From NCBI RefSeq assembly GCF_026262505.1, contig NC_067207.1:29108082-29172081 (forward strand): a stretch of DNA of 64,000 nt. Direction: 5' to 3'. This DNA comes from Trichomonas vaginalis G3 (lineage: Eukaryota > Parabasalia > Trichomonadida > Trichomonadidae). The translations under genes were made by a program, and so were the position numbers. The notes under the pieces are model-generated. The model was not told where the DNA came from. It did not search any database and saw only the letters and a program-made list of their open reading frames with translations. Shown in pieces: positions 1-9,145 of the stretch (the stretch's first letter is position 1; each line of letters opens with the position of its first letter).

Positions 1-17
1 GTTTTTGGTTGAAAAAA

Positions 18-45
18 GAGGTTAAGCCAAAAGTGGCTTAACCTC
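18..45. repeat. Perfect 12-bp-stem hairpin
   Basis: A 28-nt inverted repeat with 12-bp arms (GAGGTTAAGCCA and its complement) around a 4-nt AAAG loop. A related hairpin with different but still complementary outer arms lies at 60735-60750 in element C, beside the same KilA-N remnant. It belongs to the mini-hairpin family described in the findings. Confidence 0.7.
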
Positions 46-47
46 AA

Positions 48-125
48 AACAAGCATTTTGTGAAGAATATAGCAACCGTCGGAAAAACAGCGGGTTGCTT
101 TTTATACAAAATTCAACAGGTGAAT
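48..125 (+). pseudogene. KilA-N gene fragment (element A)
   Basis: A short stretch whose translation resembles the AFCEEYSNRR region of the KilA-N protein at 38710-39369, including the palindromic CAACCGTCGG...GGTTG segment. Only this piece remains before the next gene. It shows that the left module of A once held the same KilA-N gene that is whole in B and fragmentary in C at 60617-60945. Broken. Confidence 0.5.
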
Positions 126-131
126 TTTCAT

Positions 132-206
132 GAAATTCCTTAAGATAGAAAAAATAAAGTTAGTTTTTTTAAAAAAATATTTTTTATTTTGTATGTAAGA
201 ACAGAT
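132..206 (+). promoter_or_regulatory. Shared KilA-N-module leader, copy 1
   Basis: The order is CCTTAAGATAGAAAAAATAAAGTTAG, an AT-only tract, then TTTTATTTTGTATGTAAGAACAG directly before the ATG (written here as its parts). The same order recurs before the genes at 1126, 2744, 39369, 59217 and 60491, and in part before 38309, across all three elements. This is probably a promoter/initiator unit used by the accessory genes. The motif is seen directly; promoter function is inferred. Confidence 0.55.
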
Positions 207-820
207 ATGTTAAACATTGAGTTTGAAACAGTTAAAAAGATAGACAATGACACCAAAGTGGTTAGAATAGGTGATTTAAACGTAAGATACTCAAAGAAAT
301 ACAACAAATATTCTTTGTCAGACATTATATCTCCATCTGGAAAGAAAACATGGCATTGGGTTGGAATTGCTTCAACTCAGAAAAATTTTGACAAGAAAAT
401 CCTGAGCTTATGATATCGGTAAGATTCTATGGAACTACAGCATATCTCATTGACAAAAGTCTTATACCGATAGTTTTGTTATGGATTGAACCCAGTTGTT
501 GGATATAATTTCATAACATATGGTTCATTCGATACGGAACGTTGCAGTGAGGGCTTACTTTACATCGTTCAGAAACCGAAGACTTCAATACAAAGAGATA
601 TAAGATAGGAAGAACATATAATATAACTCAAAGATATGACAGTACAGTCAATAGAGTTAAGGTTGTGTTTGTTAACGATATGAGAGCTGCTGAAACAGAA
701 CTACTTGAAAAGTTTGAGAAGATGTAATGGTGCCCCACGAAAGGTAAAGAAACGTTTGAAGTAGATGAGATAGATAGTGCTATAAAATTATTTGACGAAG
801 TTGCTGAAAAATACATGTAA
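207..820 (+). pseudogene. KilA-N-like / GIY-YIG-type (T5orf172-like) protein, element A copy
   Basis: Closely related to the whole gene at 58606-59217 in element C. The family pairs an N-terminal DNA-binding region seen in viral KilA-N/Bro proteins with a C-terminal GIY-YIG-superfamily-like part, recognisable from the LLYIVQ...YKIGRT...R pattern and the A-E-x-x-L-x-x-F spacing. Such proteins are common accessory genes of large DNA viruses and Polinton-like viruses, and their role is usually unknown. This copy is broken in several places. The start follows the shared leader. Domain assignment is from family knowledge and is moderate. Confidence 0.6.
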
Positions 821-908
821 AGCGTATATTTTTGGTCTTTTGTGAAAGTCAGAAAATAAAGTTAGTGTCATTTTTTTGTATTTTTTTTGTATTTGACGAG
901 AATGTTTA

Positions 909-1053
909 TGTTAGAATGTTAGATCTAACATGTTTTCTAACACGTTTTCTAACATGGTCTAAAACTCTTGAATTTTCATGAAATTTACACCAAAAATATA
1001 TTTTAGGTGAAGAGGTGAAATCTCACCTCTTTTTTCACCTCTTTTTTCACCTC
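909..1053. repeat. Two palindromic half-site arrays (TGTTAGA type, then GGTGAA type)
   Basis: The first array (909-955) has two forward TGTTAGA half-sites meeting three reverse ones. The second (1005-1053) has two forward GGTGAA half-sites meeting three reverse ones. They sit back to back in the spacer between two accessory genes. The layout is the same, but the half-site sequence differs as a block. They could act as operators, terminator hairpins or both. No gene is seen in this 305-bp spacer. Confidence 0.65.
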
Positions 1054-1125
1054 ATGAATTTTCCCGAAATAAAAAATAAAGTTGGTTTTTTTAAAAAAAT
1101 ATTTTTTTATTTTTATTGTAAGAAC

Positions 1126-2039
1126 ATGTTAGCAACAACAGCACCAAACTCTTTAGTCATGAACCCAACTTCAATGTTAGTAGAGATGAAAAGCTTCATT
1201 CCTTCTTCATATACTTTCGAAACAGAAATCCAGAAGATAAAGCAAGAACTTCTCCAAGGAGATTTAGATTGCACTGCGAAAGATGAAACAAATGAACAGT
1301 ATCTTATGAAATGCAGGACATTATTGACCATCTACCTAAACTTCCTGAAATCCAACAACAAAAGCTTACTATTCCAGAATTCGATGAAATAGAAGTCAAA
1401 GCAACTGACTCAGTAGAAATAAAGAAGTTCATACGAAAGGTTAACTATGAGTTTCTTGGATTTCATTGCAACCACAAAGTCATGGACAAAGATTGCGATA
1501 TGGTATATAAGAACATCTCTGACATATACAAATCTGGGGAGTTTAAGACCTACGACAACTTTGTTTCATTAGTTGCAAAATGTGTTTGGGAAATAAGAGA
1601 TAAAGATAGAAGAGGTAAGGTATGGAACGAACAAATAAGACCCGCTATGTTCGAGATGAAGAGAGCAATTGACGCCTTAGTTGTTTTAGCAGGTAAGGTT
1701 TCAGAATATAACGCAAAAATGAACCCGCAATGTTCAAAATGTAAAGCAGCAATTAGGAAATATAACTACTCAGTCAAAGAGATAGAAAGAATGCGAAACG
1801 ACTATGCAGACTTAAAGAAAGAAGCAGAAAAGCCAGCAGAAGATAAAATGGATATGTTGACATTTCTTAATAAAAACTATCCAACAGCAGAAGATTTCCT
1901 TCTATCTGACGTCAAGAAGAAGTATAAAGAAACTTTCGGTATCGTTAAAACATTCGATGTACTGACAGAAGAAATAGAAGCTACGAAATTGTTTAGGATT
2001 TCAAATATACATCATACAATTCATGTAAAACGCTTATAA
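1126..2039 (+). pseudogene. Accessory-module protein of unknown function, element A copy
   Basis: Closely matches the whole 321-residue gene at 59526-60491 in C. The family is mostly helical, with a CSKCKAA cysteine pair near the middle followed by a coiled-coil-like stretch. The last five residues are encoded by a segment that is part of a duplicated repeat in C. I recognise no catalytic motif. It always lies between other KilA-N-type genes and uses the shared leader, so a DNA-binding or regulatory role is possible. This copy is broken. Confidence 0.55.
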
Positions 2040-2683
2040 AATAACAGGTGAAAAAAGAGGTGAAAAAGAGGTGAAATCTCACCTCTTCACCTAAAATATA
2101 TTTTTGGGTCATTTACGCTCATTACGAAGAAGTTTTGACAAAACATTTACGATGAAATCATGAAAATTCATGAGGTGAAAAAAGAGGTGAAAAAAGAGGT
2201 GAAATCTCACCTCTTCACCTAAAATATATTTTTGGGTCATTTACGCTCATTACGATGAAGAAGTCTTGACAAAACATGTACGATGAAATCATGACAAAAC
2301 ATTTACGTTCATGTTTGACAAAACATGTACGATGAAATCATGAAAATTCAAGAGGGTAGAAATGAGGGTAGAAAACGGGGTAGATATACCCTTCTACCCT
2401 AAAATATATTTTTGTCTGTTTTACACTCATTGACGATTAAAGTCTTGACAAAACATATACGATGAAGTCTTGACAAAACATATACGAAGAAGTCTTGACA
2501 AAACATATACGAAGAAGTCTTGACAAAACATATACGAAGAAGTCTTGACAAAACATTTACGATGAAATCATGAAAATTCATGAGGTGAAAAAAGAGGTGA
2601 AAAAACAGGTGAAATCTCACCTCTTCACCTAAAATATATTTTTGCTGAAAAAAATGACCAAATTTCGTGAATTTCCTTAAGAC
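2040..2683. repeat. Half-site arrays and 25-bp iterons
   Basis: A gene-free 650-bp stretch. Half-site arrays lie at 2046-2092, 2172-2220 and 2583-2630 (GGTGAAA type) and at 2353-2400 (GGGTAGA type). Each has three forward and two reverse half-sites and is followed by AAAATATATTTTTG. Between them (2132-2576) runs a series of TTGACAAAACATATACGA units spaced 25 bp where tandem. The iteron-plus-palindrome make-up resembles replication or partition control regions, but nothing here proves that. Confidence 0.7.
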
Positions 2684-2743
2684 AGAAAAAATAACGCTAG
2701 TTTTTTATAAAATATTTTTTTTATTTTGTATGTAAAGACAGAT

Positions 2744-3523
2744 ATGTCAACAACAGAGAACACAACAACAGTTATAGTCCATGAAGCTATAAATGAAGAA
2801 TATGAGTGGGTTCAGTTTAACAAACAACTCCGTCTCATTCGTTCGGTCAAAGATGACATGTACCAAATGCAAAGTATTTTGACAGCATGTTTTGCTCCAG
2901 ATACTATGAAACCACAAGACTGGTTTGAATTAAATAGCACTCATGAACTCCTCAGTGAGTTTGAACATGAAGAACTTAAAAAGATGTACCAAGACAGACA
3001 AAACTTACCATCGCATCTAAAAGGTATATATGTTCATAAGTTCCTAGTTAGTTCAATAGCAATGTGGGCTTCGCCTCGCTATGCTTGGTATATTTACAGA
3101 CTTCTTGACGAACTTTGTACAAAGCAGAGAGAAGATATGATGAAAGAAGACAAAAGTATACAGAAAAGAATACCGCGTTCAGTACCAAAAGGAAAGGAAA
3201 AGAACTATAAGTATATGATTTATACTGAAGAGTTGGAGAATGAAGAAGACAGAGATATGGTTATGTTGCATTTAGTCAGAAGAAACAACAAAAGCTTTTA
3301 CGACCTTGCTAAGATTTACAAATCTGACAGAAATTGGTTCTATCGCGAAAACTTACCGATTTCAATGACTCCAAATGAAGATGTGAAACAAATAGTTCAA
3401 GATACGTTACCTCAAACACACTATGATATGAAAGGTTGTACAATTCTTACCTTCAAAGAAGATTTGCCATTGTTAAAGGAAAAAATAACAGAGTATTTTG
3501 ACAACTTCAAAGAGGAAGAGTAA
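2744..3523 (+). CDS. KilA-N-domain protein (element A)
   Basis: A predicted protein of 259 residues whose frame looks whole. The stretch around residues 85-130, with VHKFLVSSIAMWASPRYAW and the following IYRLLDEL, is the typical core of the KilA-N DNA-binding domain. The C-terminal part is charged and has no clear homology that I can name. The start is placed at the ATG directly after the GTATGTAAAGACAG leader, not at the upstream in-frame codon inside the leader. An N-terminal piece of the same family is found in element C at about 58440-58545. KilA-N proteins are viral DNA-binding accessory factors; the target is unknown. Confidence 0.7.
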   Translation: MSTTENTTTVIVHEAINEEYEWVQFNKQLRLIRSVKDDMYQMQSILTACFAPDTMKPQDWFELNSTHELLSEFEHEELKKMYQDRQNLPSHLKGIYVHKFLVSSIAMWASPRYAWYIYRLLDELCTKQREDMMKEDKSIQKRIPRSVPKGKEKNYKYMIYTEELENEEDRDMVMLHLVRRNNKSFYDLAKIYKSDRNWFYRENLPISMTPNEDVKQIVQDTLPQTHYDMKGCTILTFKEDLPLLKEKITEYFDNFKEEE

Positions 3524-3539
3524 ATGAACCATTTATTTT

Positions 3540-4600
3540 TCAAGCTTGACACCAAAGATGGCTCAGGTAGCTCTATCAGGTAAATTGTCTTGTCCGAGTC
3601 CTTCCGACATTCCAAGTTCTTCCTTCCGACATTCCAAGTTCTTCCATCCGACAGAAAAAGTTTTTCCATCCGACAAGAAAAAATTTTCCCGACAACTGGA
3701 AAAAATTTTCCTGTTGTCCGTCCGTAAACCATTCAAATTTTCGAAAATTGAGAACTTTTTTCCCGACAACTGGAAAAATTTTTCCCGACAACTGGAAAAA
3801 AATTTCCCGACAACTGGAAAAAAATTTCCCGACAACTGGAAAAAAATTTCCCGACAACTGGAAAAGTTCTTCCTTCCAACAGGAAAAGTTCTTCCTTCCA
3901 ACAGGAAAAGTTCTTCCTTCCGACAGGACACAAACGAATGTCCCACGTACCACCAACCGAGTCCATTCCAAAGCCAGAAGAACCGAAAGCTGCAGAACCA
4001 CAACAGACTTACTAAGACTAAACACTTACATTTTTCAAGCTTGACTTCAGATGGCTCAGGTAGCTCTATAAGGTAAATTGCCTCATCTGCTGGGTCTATG
4101 TCGGTCATTGTTTCAAGACAAGTCTTGTACTTTTTCAAGACAATGTTGTATAAATTCTGTACAATATTGTACTTTTTCAAGACAATGTTGTATAAATTCA
4201 GTACAATATTGTACTTTTTCAGAACAATGTTGTATAAATTCAGTACAATGTCTCTCAAATTTGAGTACAGCTGTACTTTTTCAGAACAAGTCTTGAACTT
4301 TTTCAGAACAATGTTGTACTTTTTCAGAACAATGTTGTACTTTTTCAGAACAATGTTGTACTTTTTCAAGACAATGTTGTACTTTTTCAGAACAATGTTG
4401 TACTTTTTCAAGACAATGTTGTACTTTTTCAAGACAATATTGTACTTATTCAGTACAATATTATATTGTTTCAGAACAAAGACGGTTAAGACACAAACGA
4501 ATGTCCGACGTCCCACCTACTGAACCCGTTCCACAGCCAGAAGAACCGAAAGCTGCAGAACCACAACAGACTAAGACTAAACTCTTTATTTTTCAAGCTT
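3540..4600. repeat. Minisatellite tract with duplicated unique modules
   Basis: Three repeat blocks: TTCCTTCCGACATTCC units (about 3596-3670), CCCGACAACTGGAAAAA units of about 21 bp (3685-3860, grading into TTCCTTCCAACAGGAAAAG units to 3925), and TTGTACTTTTTCAGAACAA units of about 20-21 bp (4120-4460). A non-repetitive module occurs twice, at 3926-4080 and 4490-4602. Its parts, GCCAGAAGAACCGAAAGC and TTTTTCAAGCTTGAC, are in the same order, and the latter half is also present at 3537-3590. The second module holds a 33-codon frame (4501-4602, Pro/Glu-rich, ending FIFQA) that overlaps the ATPase 3' end. I cannot say that it is expressed. Confidence 0.7.
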
Positions 4601-5468
4601 GACTTTTTACAATTTGAACTTTGTTCGCGTAGATGTGAATTCTGAAAGAAGTATGAGGGTCTTGTATGACTTTGTACTTCTCCCATAGTTCATGTCTGTC
4701 AAACTTACCTGCCATGGACTCTTTCATAAGTTCCATGAAATCGTCTTCGGACAATCCAGGGAAAAGTACAATGTCAGTAAGTATTCTCTTTACATCCTTA
4801 CTTAAACTCTTTGCTGTCTGTACACAAATGACAACTGAAATGTTAAAGTGTCTGAGCTTCTTAAGAATTCGACACATATCTTGTTCTCTGTTCTTTAACA
4901 AAGGATGAGAAGCAAAGTCATCTAAGATAAGAAGACATCTATGAGGGTAAGTCTTCCAATCGTAAGATTGCAATTTCTTCGAAATGTATTCTATCTCTTT
5001 CTGTTTGTTTCTGAAGTGTTTCTTCTCTAATATTCTCTGCATTTCCTCATTTGGGTCTTTAAACTTCGAATTGACATACTCATTTATAGCATTGTACTTC
5101 AAAACTCTTCTTTGGTACTTCTTTATCCAATCTAACAACTCAGAGTCTTTTATACATACTAACTTAGACTTCTTTATAATATCTTTGAACGAATTGACGG
5201 TTTGGTCAAATTGACCAGAAGTACTACAAATGACAACTAACTCATAGAATGGGTTCTTCTCATCTAGTTCTTGTTGTTGTGCAGCCATTTTAAGATAAGT
5301 GAAAGTCTTACCCGACCCAGGTGGTGCAATTAGACCTGTTATACCATTCTGAGCAAATAAGAACTTGTCATGTATAGGCTTTATCTGAGCATTTTCTAAC
5401 TTCCTCTTGTTCTTGTTTAAAACATTCTCAAATTTCTTGTCAATGTCAGCAAACTTTTTTTCTAACAT
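4593..5468 (-). CDS. Genome-packaging ATPase, FtsK/HerA (A32-like) type (element A)
   Basis: A predicted protein of 291 residues. Walker A is APPGSGKT at residues 48-55, and Walker B is the hydrophobic run LLILDD at about residue 175, followed by a conserved T/Q-rich sensor-like stretch (ICVQTA). This is the HerA/FtsK-superfamily ATPase that pumps DNA into capsids in Polintons, virophages and nucleocytoplasmic viruses. I start it at the ATG at 5468, because an upstream in-frame start would overlap the divergent gene at 5505 and has no family similarity. The frame looks whole. It is only distantly like the B/C ATPase, which supports A being a separate lineage. Confidence 0.8.
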   Translation of the reverse strand: MLEKKFADIDKKFENVLNKNKRKLENAQIKPIHDKFLFAQNGITGLIAPPGSGKTFTYLKMAAQQQELDEKNPFYELVVICSTSGQFDQTVNSFKDIIKKSKLVCIKDSELLDWIKKYQRRVLKYNAINEYVNSKFKDPNEEMQRILEKKHFRNKQKEIEYISKKLQSYDWKTYPHRCLLILDDFASHPLLKNREQDMCRILKKLRHFNISVVICVQTAKSLSKDVKRILTDIVLFPGLSEDDFMELMKESMAGKFDRHELWEKYKVIQDPHTSFRIHIYANKVQIVKSQA

Positions 5469-5504
5469 ATTTTTAGAAAAATTAAAATTTTTATCTTTTT
5501 GAAA

Positions 5505-5990
5505 ATGTCTAGCGATTTCGCTATCTATATTCGAGACAAGCTTTTCGACAGCAAAACATCTGTAGACCATAAAATCTTACATAGTGTAAACAAGAAAGGT
5601 GAATTTGTTCTAAAGTTCTGTTTCTGGGAATATGACAAGAACCATAAAACATTAGGCAGAGAAGTCTTTAAGTTTGTCAATGACAGACTTGTTGACAGAG
5701 ATGACGCCGATTGGAAAGATGAAGTCCAACAAAAGTTCTTAGAATGCAAAGAAGACACATGCGCTGTTCTTGAAGATGAAATAGAAAACAGAATAGAAGA
5801 GCTATTAAAGGACAAAGACCTTTTACAAAAATATGGTTGCGCCAAATTTGACATAACTCCACCAGAGAAGAAGAAGAAGAGAGAAAAGAAAGAAAAGAAA
5901 GTAGAAGAAAAGAAAGTAGAAGAAAAGAAAGTAGAAGAAGAGAAGAAAGAACCAGAGCCAGTTCCAGAGAAAAAGAAATTTGACATGTAA
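5505..5990 (+). CDS. Unknown protein with Lys/Glu-rich tail (element A)
   Basis: A predicted protein of 161 residues, divergent from the packaging ATPase with a 36-bp gap. The first 120 residues are mixed alpha/beta with no motif I recognise. The last 40 are almost only Lys and Glu, with KVEEK repeats, then EPEPVPEKKKFDM. A basic/acidic tail of this kind is common in viral nucleic-acid-binding or scaffold proteins. The start is the ATG at 5505 (MSSDF). It is convergent with the gene that ends at 6007. Function unknown. Confidence 0.55.
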   Translation: MSSDFAIYIRDKLFDSKTSVDHKILHSVNKKGEFVLKFCFWEYDKNHKTLGREVFKFVNDRLVDRDDADWKDEVQQKFLECKEDTCAVLEDEIENRIEELLKDKDLLQKYGCAKFDITPPEKKKKREKKEKKVEEKKVEEKKVEEEKKEPEPVPEKKKFDM

Positions 5991-6006
5991 AAATAAAATT
6001 TTATTT

Positions 6007-6426
6007 TTAGAACATTTCTGGGTCAATGTCAATGTTCTCTTCCTCTTTAGGAGCAAACACTGGCTTAGACTCTAAAATCTTTTTACCCAATTTACCTTGA
6101 ACTTCAACTATCTTAGACTCATAATATTCATAGTCGTCTGCTTTCTTTGGTTCATAAGGTATAACAAGTTTGTATGCTTTGCCTTCTTTAAGGTTTGAGA
6201 ACCTTCTGTCAAAATTTTCTTTGACTGCTAACAAACCTTCTATGTCTAAGTCTTCAAATTTCGCACCATTTTTAGTCACAATAGCAAACTTAACTGGTTC
6301 GATGTTCCAAACTTTGTCAAATGTAGACTTTTCAAAATGGTAGAAGTAAACATTCAAATAAGCGAATGGGTCTAGTTCTTCTTTGACTTCTGTCATGTAC
6401 TTGTTGACTGAAATATATTTCGTCAT
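6007..6426 (-). CDS. Unknown protein (element A)
   Basis: A predicted protein of 139 residues: compact, acidic towards the C-terminus (EEENIDIDPEMF), no transmembrane segment, no recognised motif. It sits between the HNH gene and the packaging ATPase on the same strand. Upstream is an AAAAAAATATTTTTTTTT tract of the kind that precedes most core genes of A, so it is likely transcribed with that set. The frame looks whole. Confidence 0.5.
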   Translation of the reverse strand: MTKYISVNKYMTEVKEELDPFAYLNVYFYHFEKSTFDKVWNIEPVKFAIVTKNGAKFEDLDIEGLLAVKENFDRRFSNLKEGKAYKLVIPYEPKKADDYEYYESKIVEVQGKLGKKILESKPVFAPKEEENIDIDPEMF

Positions 6427-6469
6427 CTTTTCTATCGGATAAAAAAATATTTTTTTTTAAAAAAACGTT
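6427..6469 (-). promoter_or_regulatory. A/T palindromic tract upstream of core genes of A
   Basis: AAAAAAATATTTTTTTTT. Very similar tracts lie at 7055-7088 and 8325-8352, each just upstream of a minus-strand start. Their position and repetition suggest a core promoter or combined terminator-promoter. A/T-rich spacers are common here, so specificity is uncertain. Confidence 0.4.
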
Positions 6470-7054
6470 TTAAAATGGTATGCCATATAGCTTCTTGAAT
6501 TTGTTAAGATATATATGAACGCATTTTCCATCTGTATCTCTAGCGTTTACATGAGCATAGCCTGCCTTAGTAAAACATACTTGTAATTTCCTATATTTTA
6601 CGCCGGTATAAAAGTAGAAAGAGTCTTGTTCTTCGCTATAGTAGTAAAACTCAAACGTATGCTTACCATAGTCTGTAATTTCAATTGCTTCATCTTCTAG
6701 TTCGTCGACAAATTCGAATACTATATCTCCAAATTTGCCTTTGTTCTTATTGTTTTCAGAACAAGTGACCCAACGTAAATTTTCAAGTCTATTGTCATTT
6801 CTTATATGGTTTATATGGTCTACAAAAGGTAAATTGTTAGGGTTCGGTATAAAATGAGTTGCAATGACAATATGTTTAAAATATTTTTTTCCACTCATAT
6901 CCACCATAGCATATCCGTCATTTCGCTCACATTCGCTTAAAACTCTTTTTGTCTTTTTGTTTCTGACTTCAAATGACTCACAACAGTGAATTTCATATTT
7001 CTCATCTAACAAACAAGTTTTCCAACGGTCTGTTCCAACAAACTCAGCGTACAT
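6470..7054 (-). CDS. HNH endonuclease with NUMOD4-like N-terminus (element A)
   Basis: A predicted protein of 194 residues. Residues 5-40 (WKTCLL...YEIHCCESFEVRN) fit the NUMOD4 DNA-binding motif, and residues 60-102 fit the HNH_3 nuclease core, with VDHINHIRNDNRLENLRW as the clear signature. The family includes homing endonucleases and free-standing phage and virus nucleases that cut DNA at specific sites. The gene lies between the helicase and an unknown gene on the same strand. It may be a selfish passenger or a replication/recombination nuclease. The frame looks whole. Confidence 0.75.
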   Translation of the reverse strand: MYAEFVGTDRWKTCLLDEKYEIHCCESFEVRNKKTKRVLSECERNDGYAMVDMSGKKYFKHIVIATHFIPNPNNLPFVDHINHIRNDNRLENLRWVTCSENNKNKGKFGDIVFEFVDELEDEAIEITDYGKHTFEFYYYSEEQDSFYFYTGVKYRKLQVCFTKAGYAHVNARDTDGKCVHIYLNKFKKLYGIPF

Positions 7055-7088
7055 TTCAAATAAAATAAAAAAAATATTTTTTTAAAAT

Positions 7089-8324
7089 TTACTCAGAAAA
7101 ATTTTTCTTTGTATATACGCCGTTCTGTATGTCTAAAAGATTTTTGACATTTGCCAAGAATGTTCGTTTAGAAGCTGCCATATAACCATACTCTTGACAA
7201 TATTGTTTATACGAGTCGTACAAAGACCTTTCATCTAAACACTCAAAGTTAGTCTCATCTATAAACAGTTCATATACACTCTTGTTTGCTTCTAACAATG
7301 TTTGTCTTTCTTCGGTATATGGAATTTGTCTTGGATTGAACTTAGAAATATCTAATGTCATGAAATATGAGAACAAGTGGTTGTAAAAGTTAGGTGTCAA
7401 AGTTTCTGCTAAGTCGTCAAAATATTCTGTATCTTGCATATGAGAATCTGACGTTCTGACAACTACATATCTTCTGTCAGAACTTTCTAACTTCATCGGA
7501 ACGGCATTGTTTGAAACCATGATGAAATTTGCAACATTTTCACAAACTCTTTGGTCTTTATATTTTCTTTCAACAACTCCAACTTTGTCTGTTATAAGAC
7601 TCTTCAAAGCATCTGAGTTTAAAACCTTTGTTGTATCTATACTTTGAAGTTCGTTACATACTATAAGTTTCATATTCTCTATTGAAGAGTTAAATTTACC
7701 GCAGATGTTTTCTAAGTTTGTCATATTAGGGTTCGAATAGCCCTCTAACAGTTTGCATAAGATATCTGTAAAGAAAGTGTTCTTACCTGTTCCTTGTTTT
7801 CCAATTATAATGAGAGCAGTTTCATTTTTAGCACTTGGATATTGTAAGATGTTTGCAAACCAACATAAGATATACTCATAAACCTTTTCGTTTCCATTGC
7901 ATATAATTTCTTTGACATGGTCTAACCAAGCTTCTATAACATTTTCTTTCCATTCTACTTGTTCGTATTTATATCCAGTGAAGATAGAATAGAAGTTTGG
8001 AGAAGGTGTATAGAACTTTATACCACGAACTGAAAAATCTTCTAACTTTGACAATAAGATATCCCAAGCATCTAACATCTTCATTCCAACTTGTACGACT
8101 TTTATTTTCTTAAGTTTCTGTCTACATTCTTGTTCTGAAACTATGGTTGCTCTTGGTTTGTTAAAGACAACATCCCATTCTTTCATGACATAACATTCTG
8201 GGGCAGAGTCAACATAAATGACTAAACGTTTCAAATTCTCGACTGCTTTGTTATAGTCTCTAAATGGACACATATTTCTGAATGCTTGGAAGTCATAAAA
8301 ATCTGAAACATCTATTCTGTACAT
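7089..8324 (-). CDS. SF3 helicase, D5-like (element A)
   Basis: A predicted protein of 411 residues. Walker A is GKQGTGK at about 175-181, the B motif is LIVCNELQS at about 220, and motif C is NFIMVSNN, followed by the arginine-finger region SSDRRYVVVR. This is the superfamily 3 replicative helicase of small and medium DNA viruses. The N-terminal 100 residues match the lead-in of the B primase-helicase (35987-38309), but no primase domain is present here. It most likely unwinds DNA for element replication. Finding SF3 helicase with capsid genes and no visible protein-primed polymerase is more virophage/PLV-like than classic Polinton. Confidence 0.8.
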   Translation of the reverse strand: MYRIDVSDFYDFQAFRNMCPFRDYNKAVENLKRLVIYVDSAPECYVMKEWDVVFNKPRATIVSEQECRQKLKKIKVVQVGMKMLDAWDILLSKLEDFSVRGIKFYTPSPNFYSIFTGYKYEQVEWKENVIEAWLDHVKEIICNGNEKVYEYILCWFANILQYPSAKNETALIIIGKQGTGKNTFFTDILCKLLEGYSNPNMTNLENICGKFNSSIENMKLIVCNELQSIDTTKVLNSDALKSLITDKVGVVERKYKDQRVCENVANFIMVSNNAVPMKLESSDRRYVVVRTSDSHMQDTEYFDDLAETLTPNFYNHLFSYFMTLDISKFNPRQIPYTEERQTLLEANKSVYELFIDETNFECLDERSLYDSYKQYCQEYGYMAASKRTFLANVKNLLDIQNGVYTKKNFSE

Positions 8325-8352
8325 TTTTATAAAAATAAAAAAAAATATTTTT

Positions 8353-9141
8353 TTATTCTTGACTTTGTTGTTGCATTTGTTGTTCTTGAGCTATTTGTTG
8401 TTGAAGTTGTTCTTGTAGTACAATACTTTCACCAGTTGCATCTTCCAATTCGAAACTTTCTGCCGTCATTGACAAATACATAGGACATAAAAGTTTTACA
8501 GGAACAAAGTTTGCGTCGACTAAGGTTAAGTTTATGTTTGCTAAAGTGTTTGAGTTTACTAAAGCTGAAAACTCTGCATTCGAATGAACAATAGGCAAAC
8601 CAGCAGAGAAAGTGTTGTTTATACGCATGAGTATCTTTTGGTCATAGTAGTTTCTGTCGACATTCGAATAACACTTTGAACCTAAGTTTGAAACAATATA
8701 TAAGATTGGTGTACTTAAAGTCAATGGAACAGACAAACCTTGTATGACACCTTTTCCTGTTATAGGAAACTGTTGGTAGTAAAAACCAGATATAAGTTTT
8801 GTATTATAGCTCATATCGTTTATACTAAACTCGGTCGGACATCCAAACATAATGAAACCTGCTCTAGTTGCAGCACATGTTACATCCGTCCTTAAAGTAT
8901 TAAATAAGTCAACAAAACCTGTTGGTGGTATATCTGAGTAAGTATCTTCAAAGAAGTATTTTTTACCATTCACAACAACAAAGTCTTCTGGTGTCAAAAG
9001 AGCAAAACAGGCTTTAGTCGTCATTGTGTTTAAAGTTAGTTTACAATACCGTCCTTGAGGACTTTGTAAGTTTGTTGTTATAGAATTATATGACTCAGGG
9101 TTTTTAGTCGTAATAGTATAAACCACTATGTCTTCTGCCAT
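8353..9141 (-). CDS. Penton / minor capsid protein candidate, single jelly-roll (element A)
   Basis: A predicted protein of 262 residues, beta-rich, with the penton-like pattern ILYIVSN...ILMRINN...LANINLTLVDANFVPV near the C-terminus and a Gln-rich tail. Pentons of Polintons, virophages and PLVs share such a jelly-roll ending with a turn of the form L-x-L-x-D-x-x-x-x-x-(V/L). The neighbour on one side is the small conserved gene at 9146, and the major capsid gene is close by. The B/C counterpart is at 41764-42474. The fold is inferred from pattern and context. The frame looks whole. Confidence 0.6.
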   Translation of the reverse strand: MAEDIVVYTITTKNPESYNSITTNLQSPQGRYCKLTLNTMTTKACFALLTPEDFVVVNGKKYFFEDTYSDIPPTGFVDLFNTLRTDVTCAATRAGFIMFGCPTEFSINDMSYNTKLISGFYYQQFPITGKGVIQGLSVPLTLSTPILYIVSNLGSKCYSNVDRNYYDQKILMRINNTFSAGLPIVHSNAEFSALVNSNTLANINLTLVDANFVPVKLLCPMYLSMTAESFELEDATGESIVLQEQLQQQIAQEQQMQQQSQE

Positions 9142-9145
9142 TTAC

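Noticed and set aside
3563-4516. Long minus-strand frame of about 317 codons in element A
   Set aside because: It is open only because the ~20-bp repeats lack stops in that frame; the translation is pure repeat with no domain. Treated as minisatellite.
5525-6056. Ser/Phe-rich frames on the minus strand
   Set aside because: They are antisense to the Lys/Glu-rich tail of the gene at 5505-5990; composition is fully explained by that tail.
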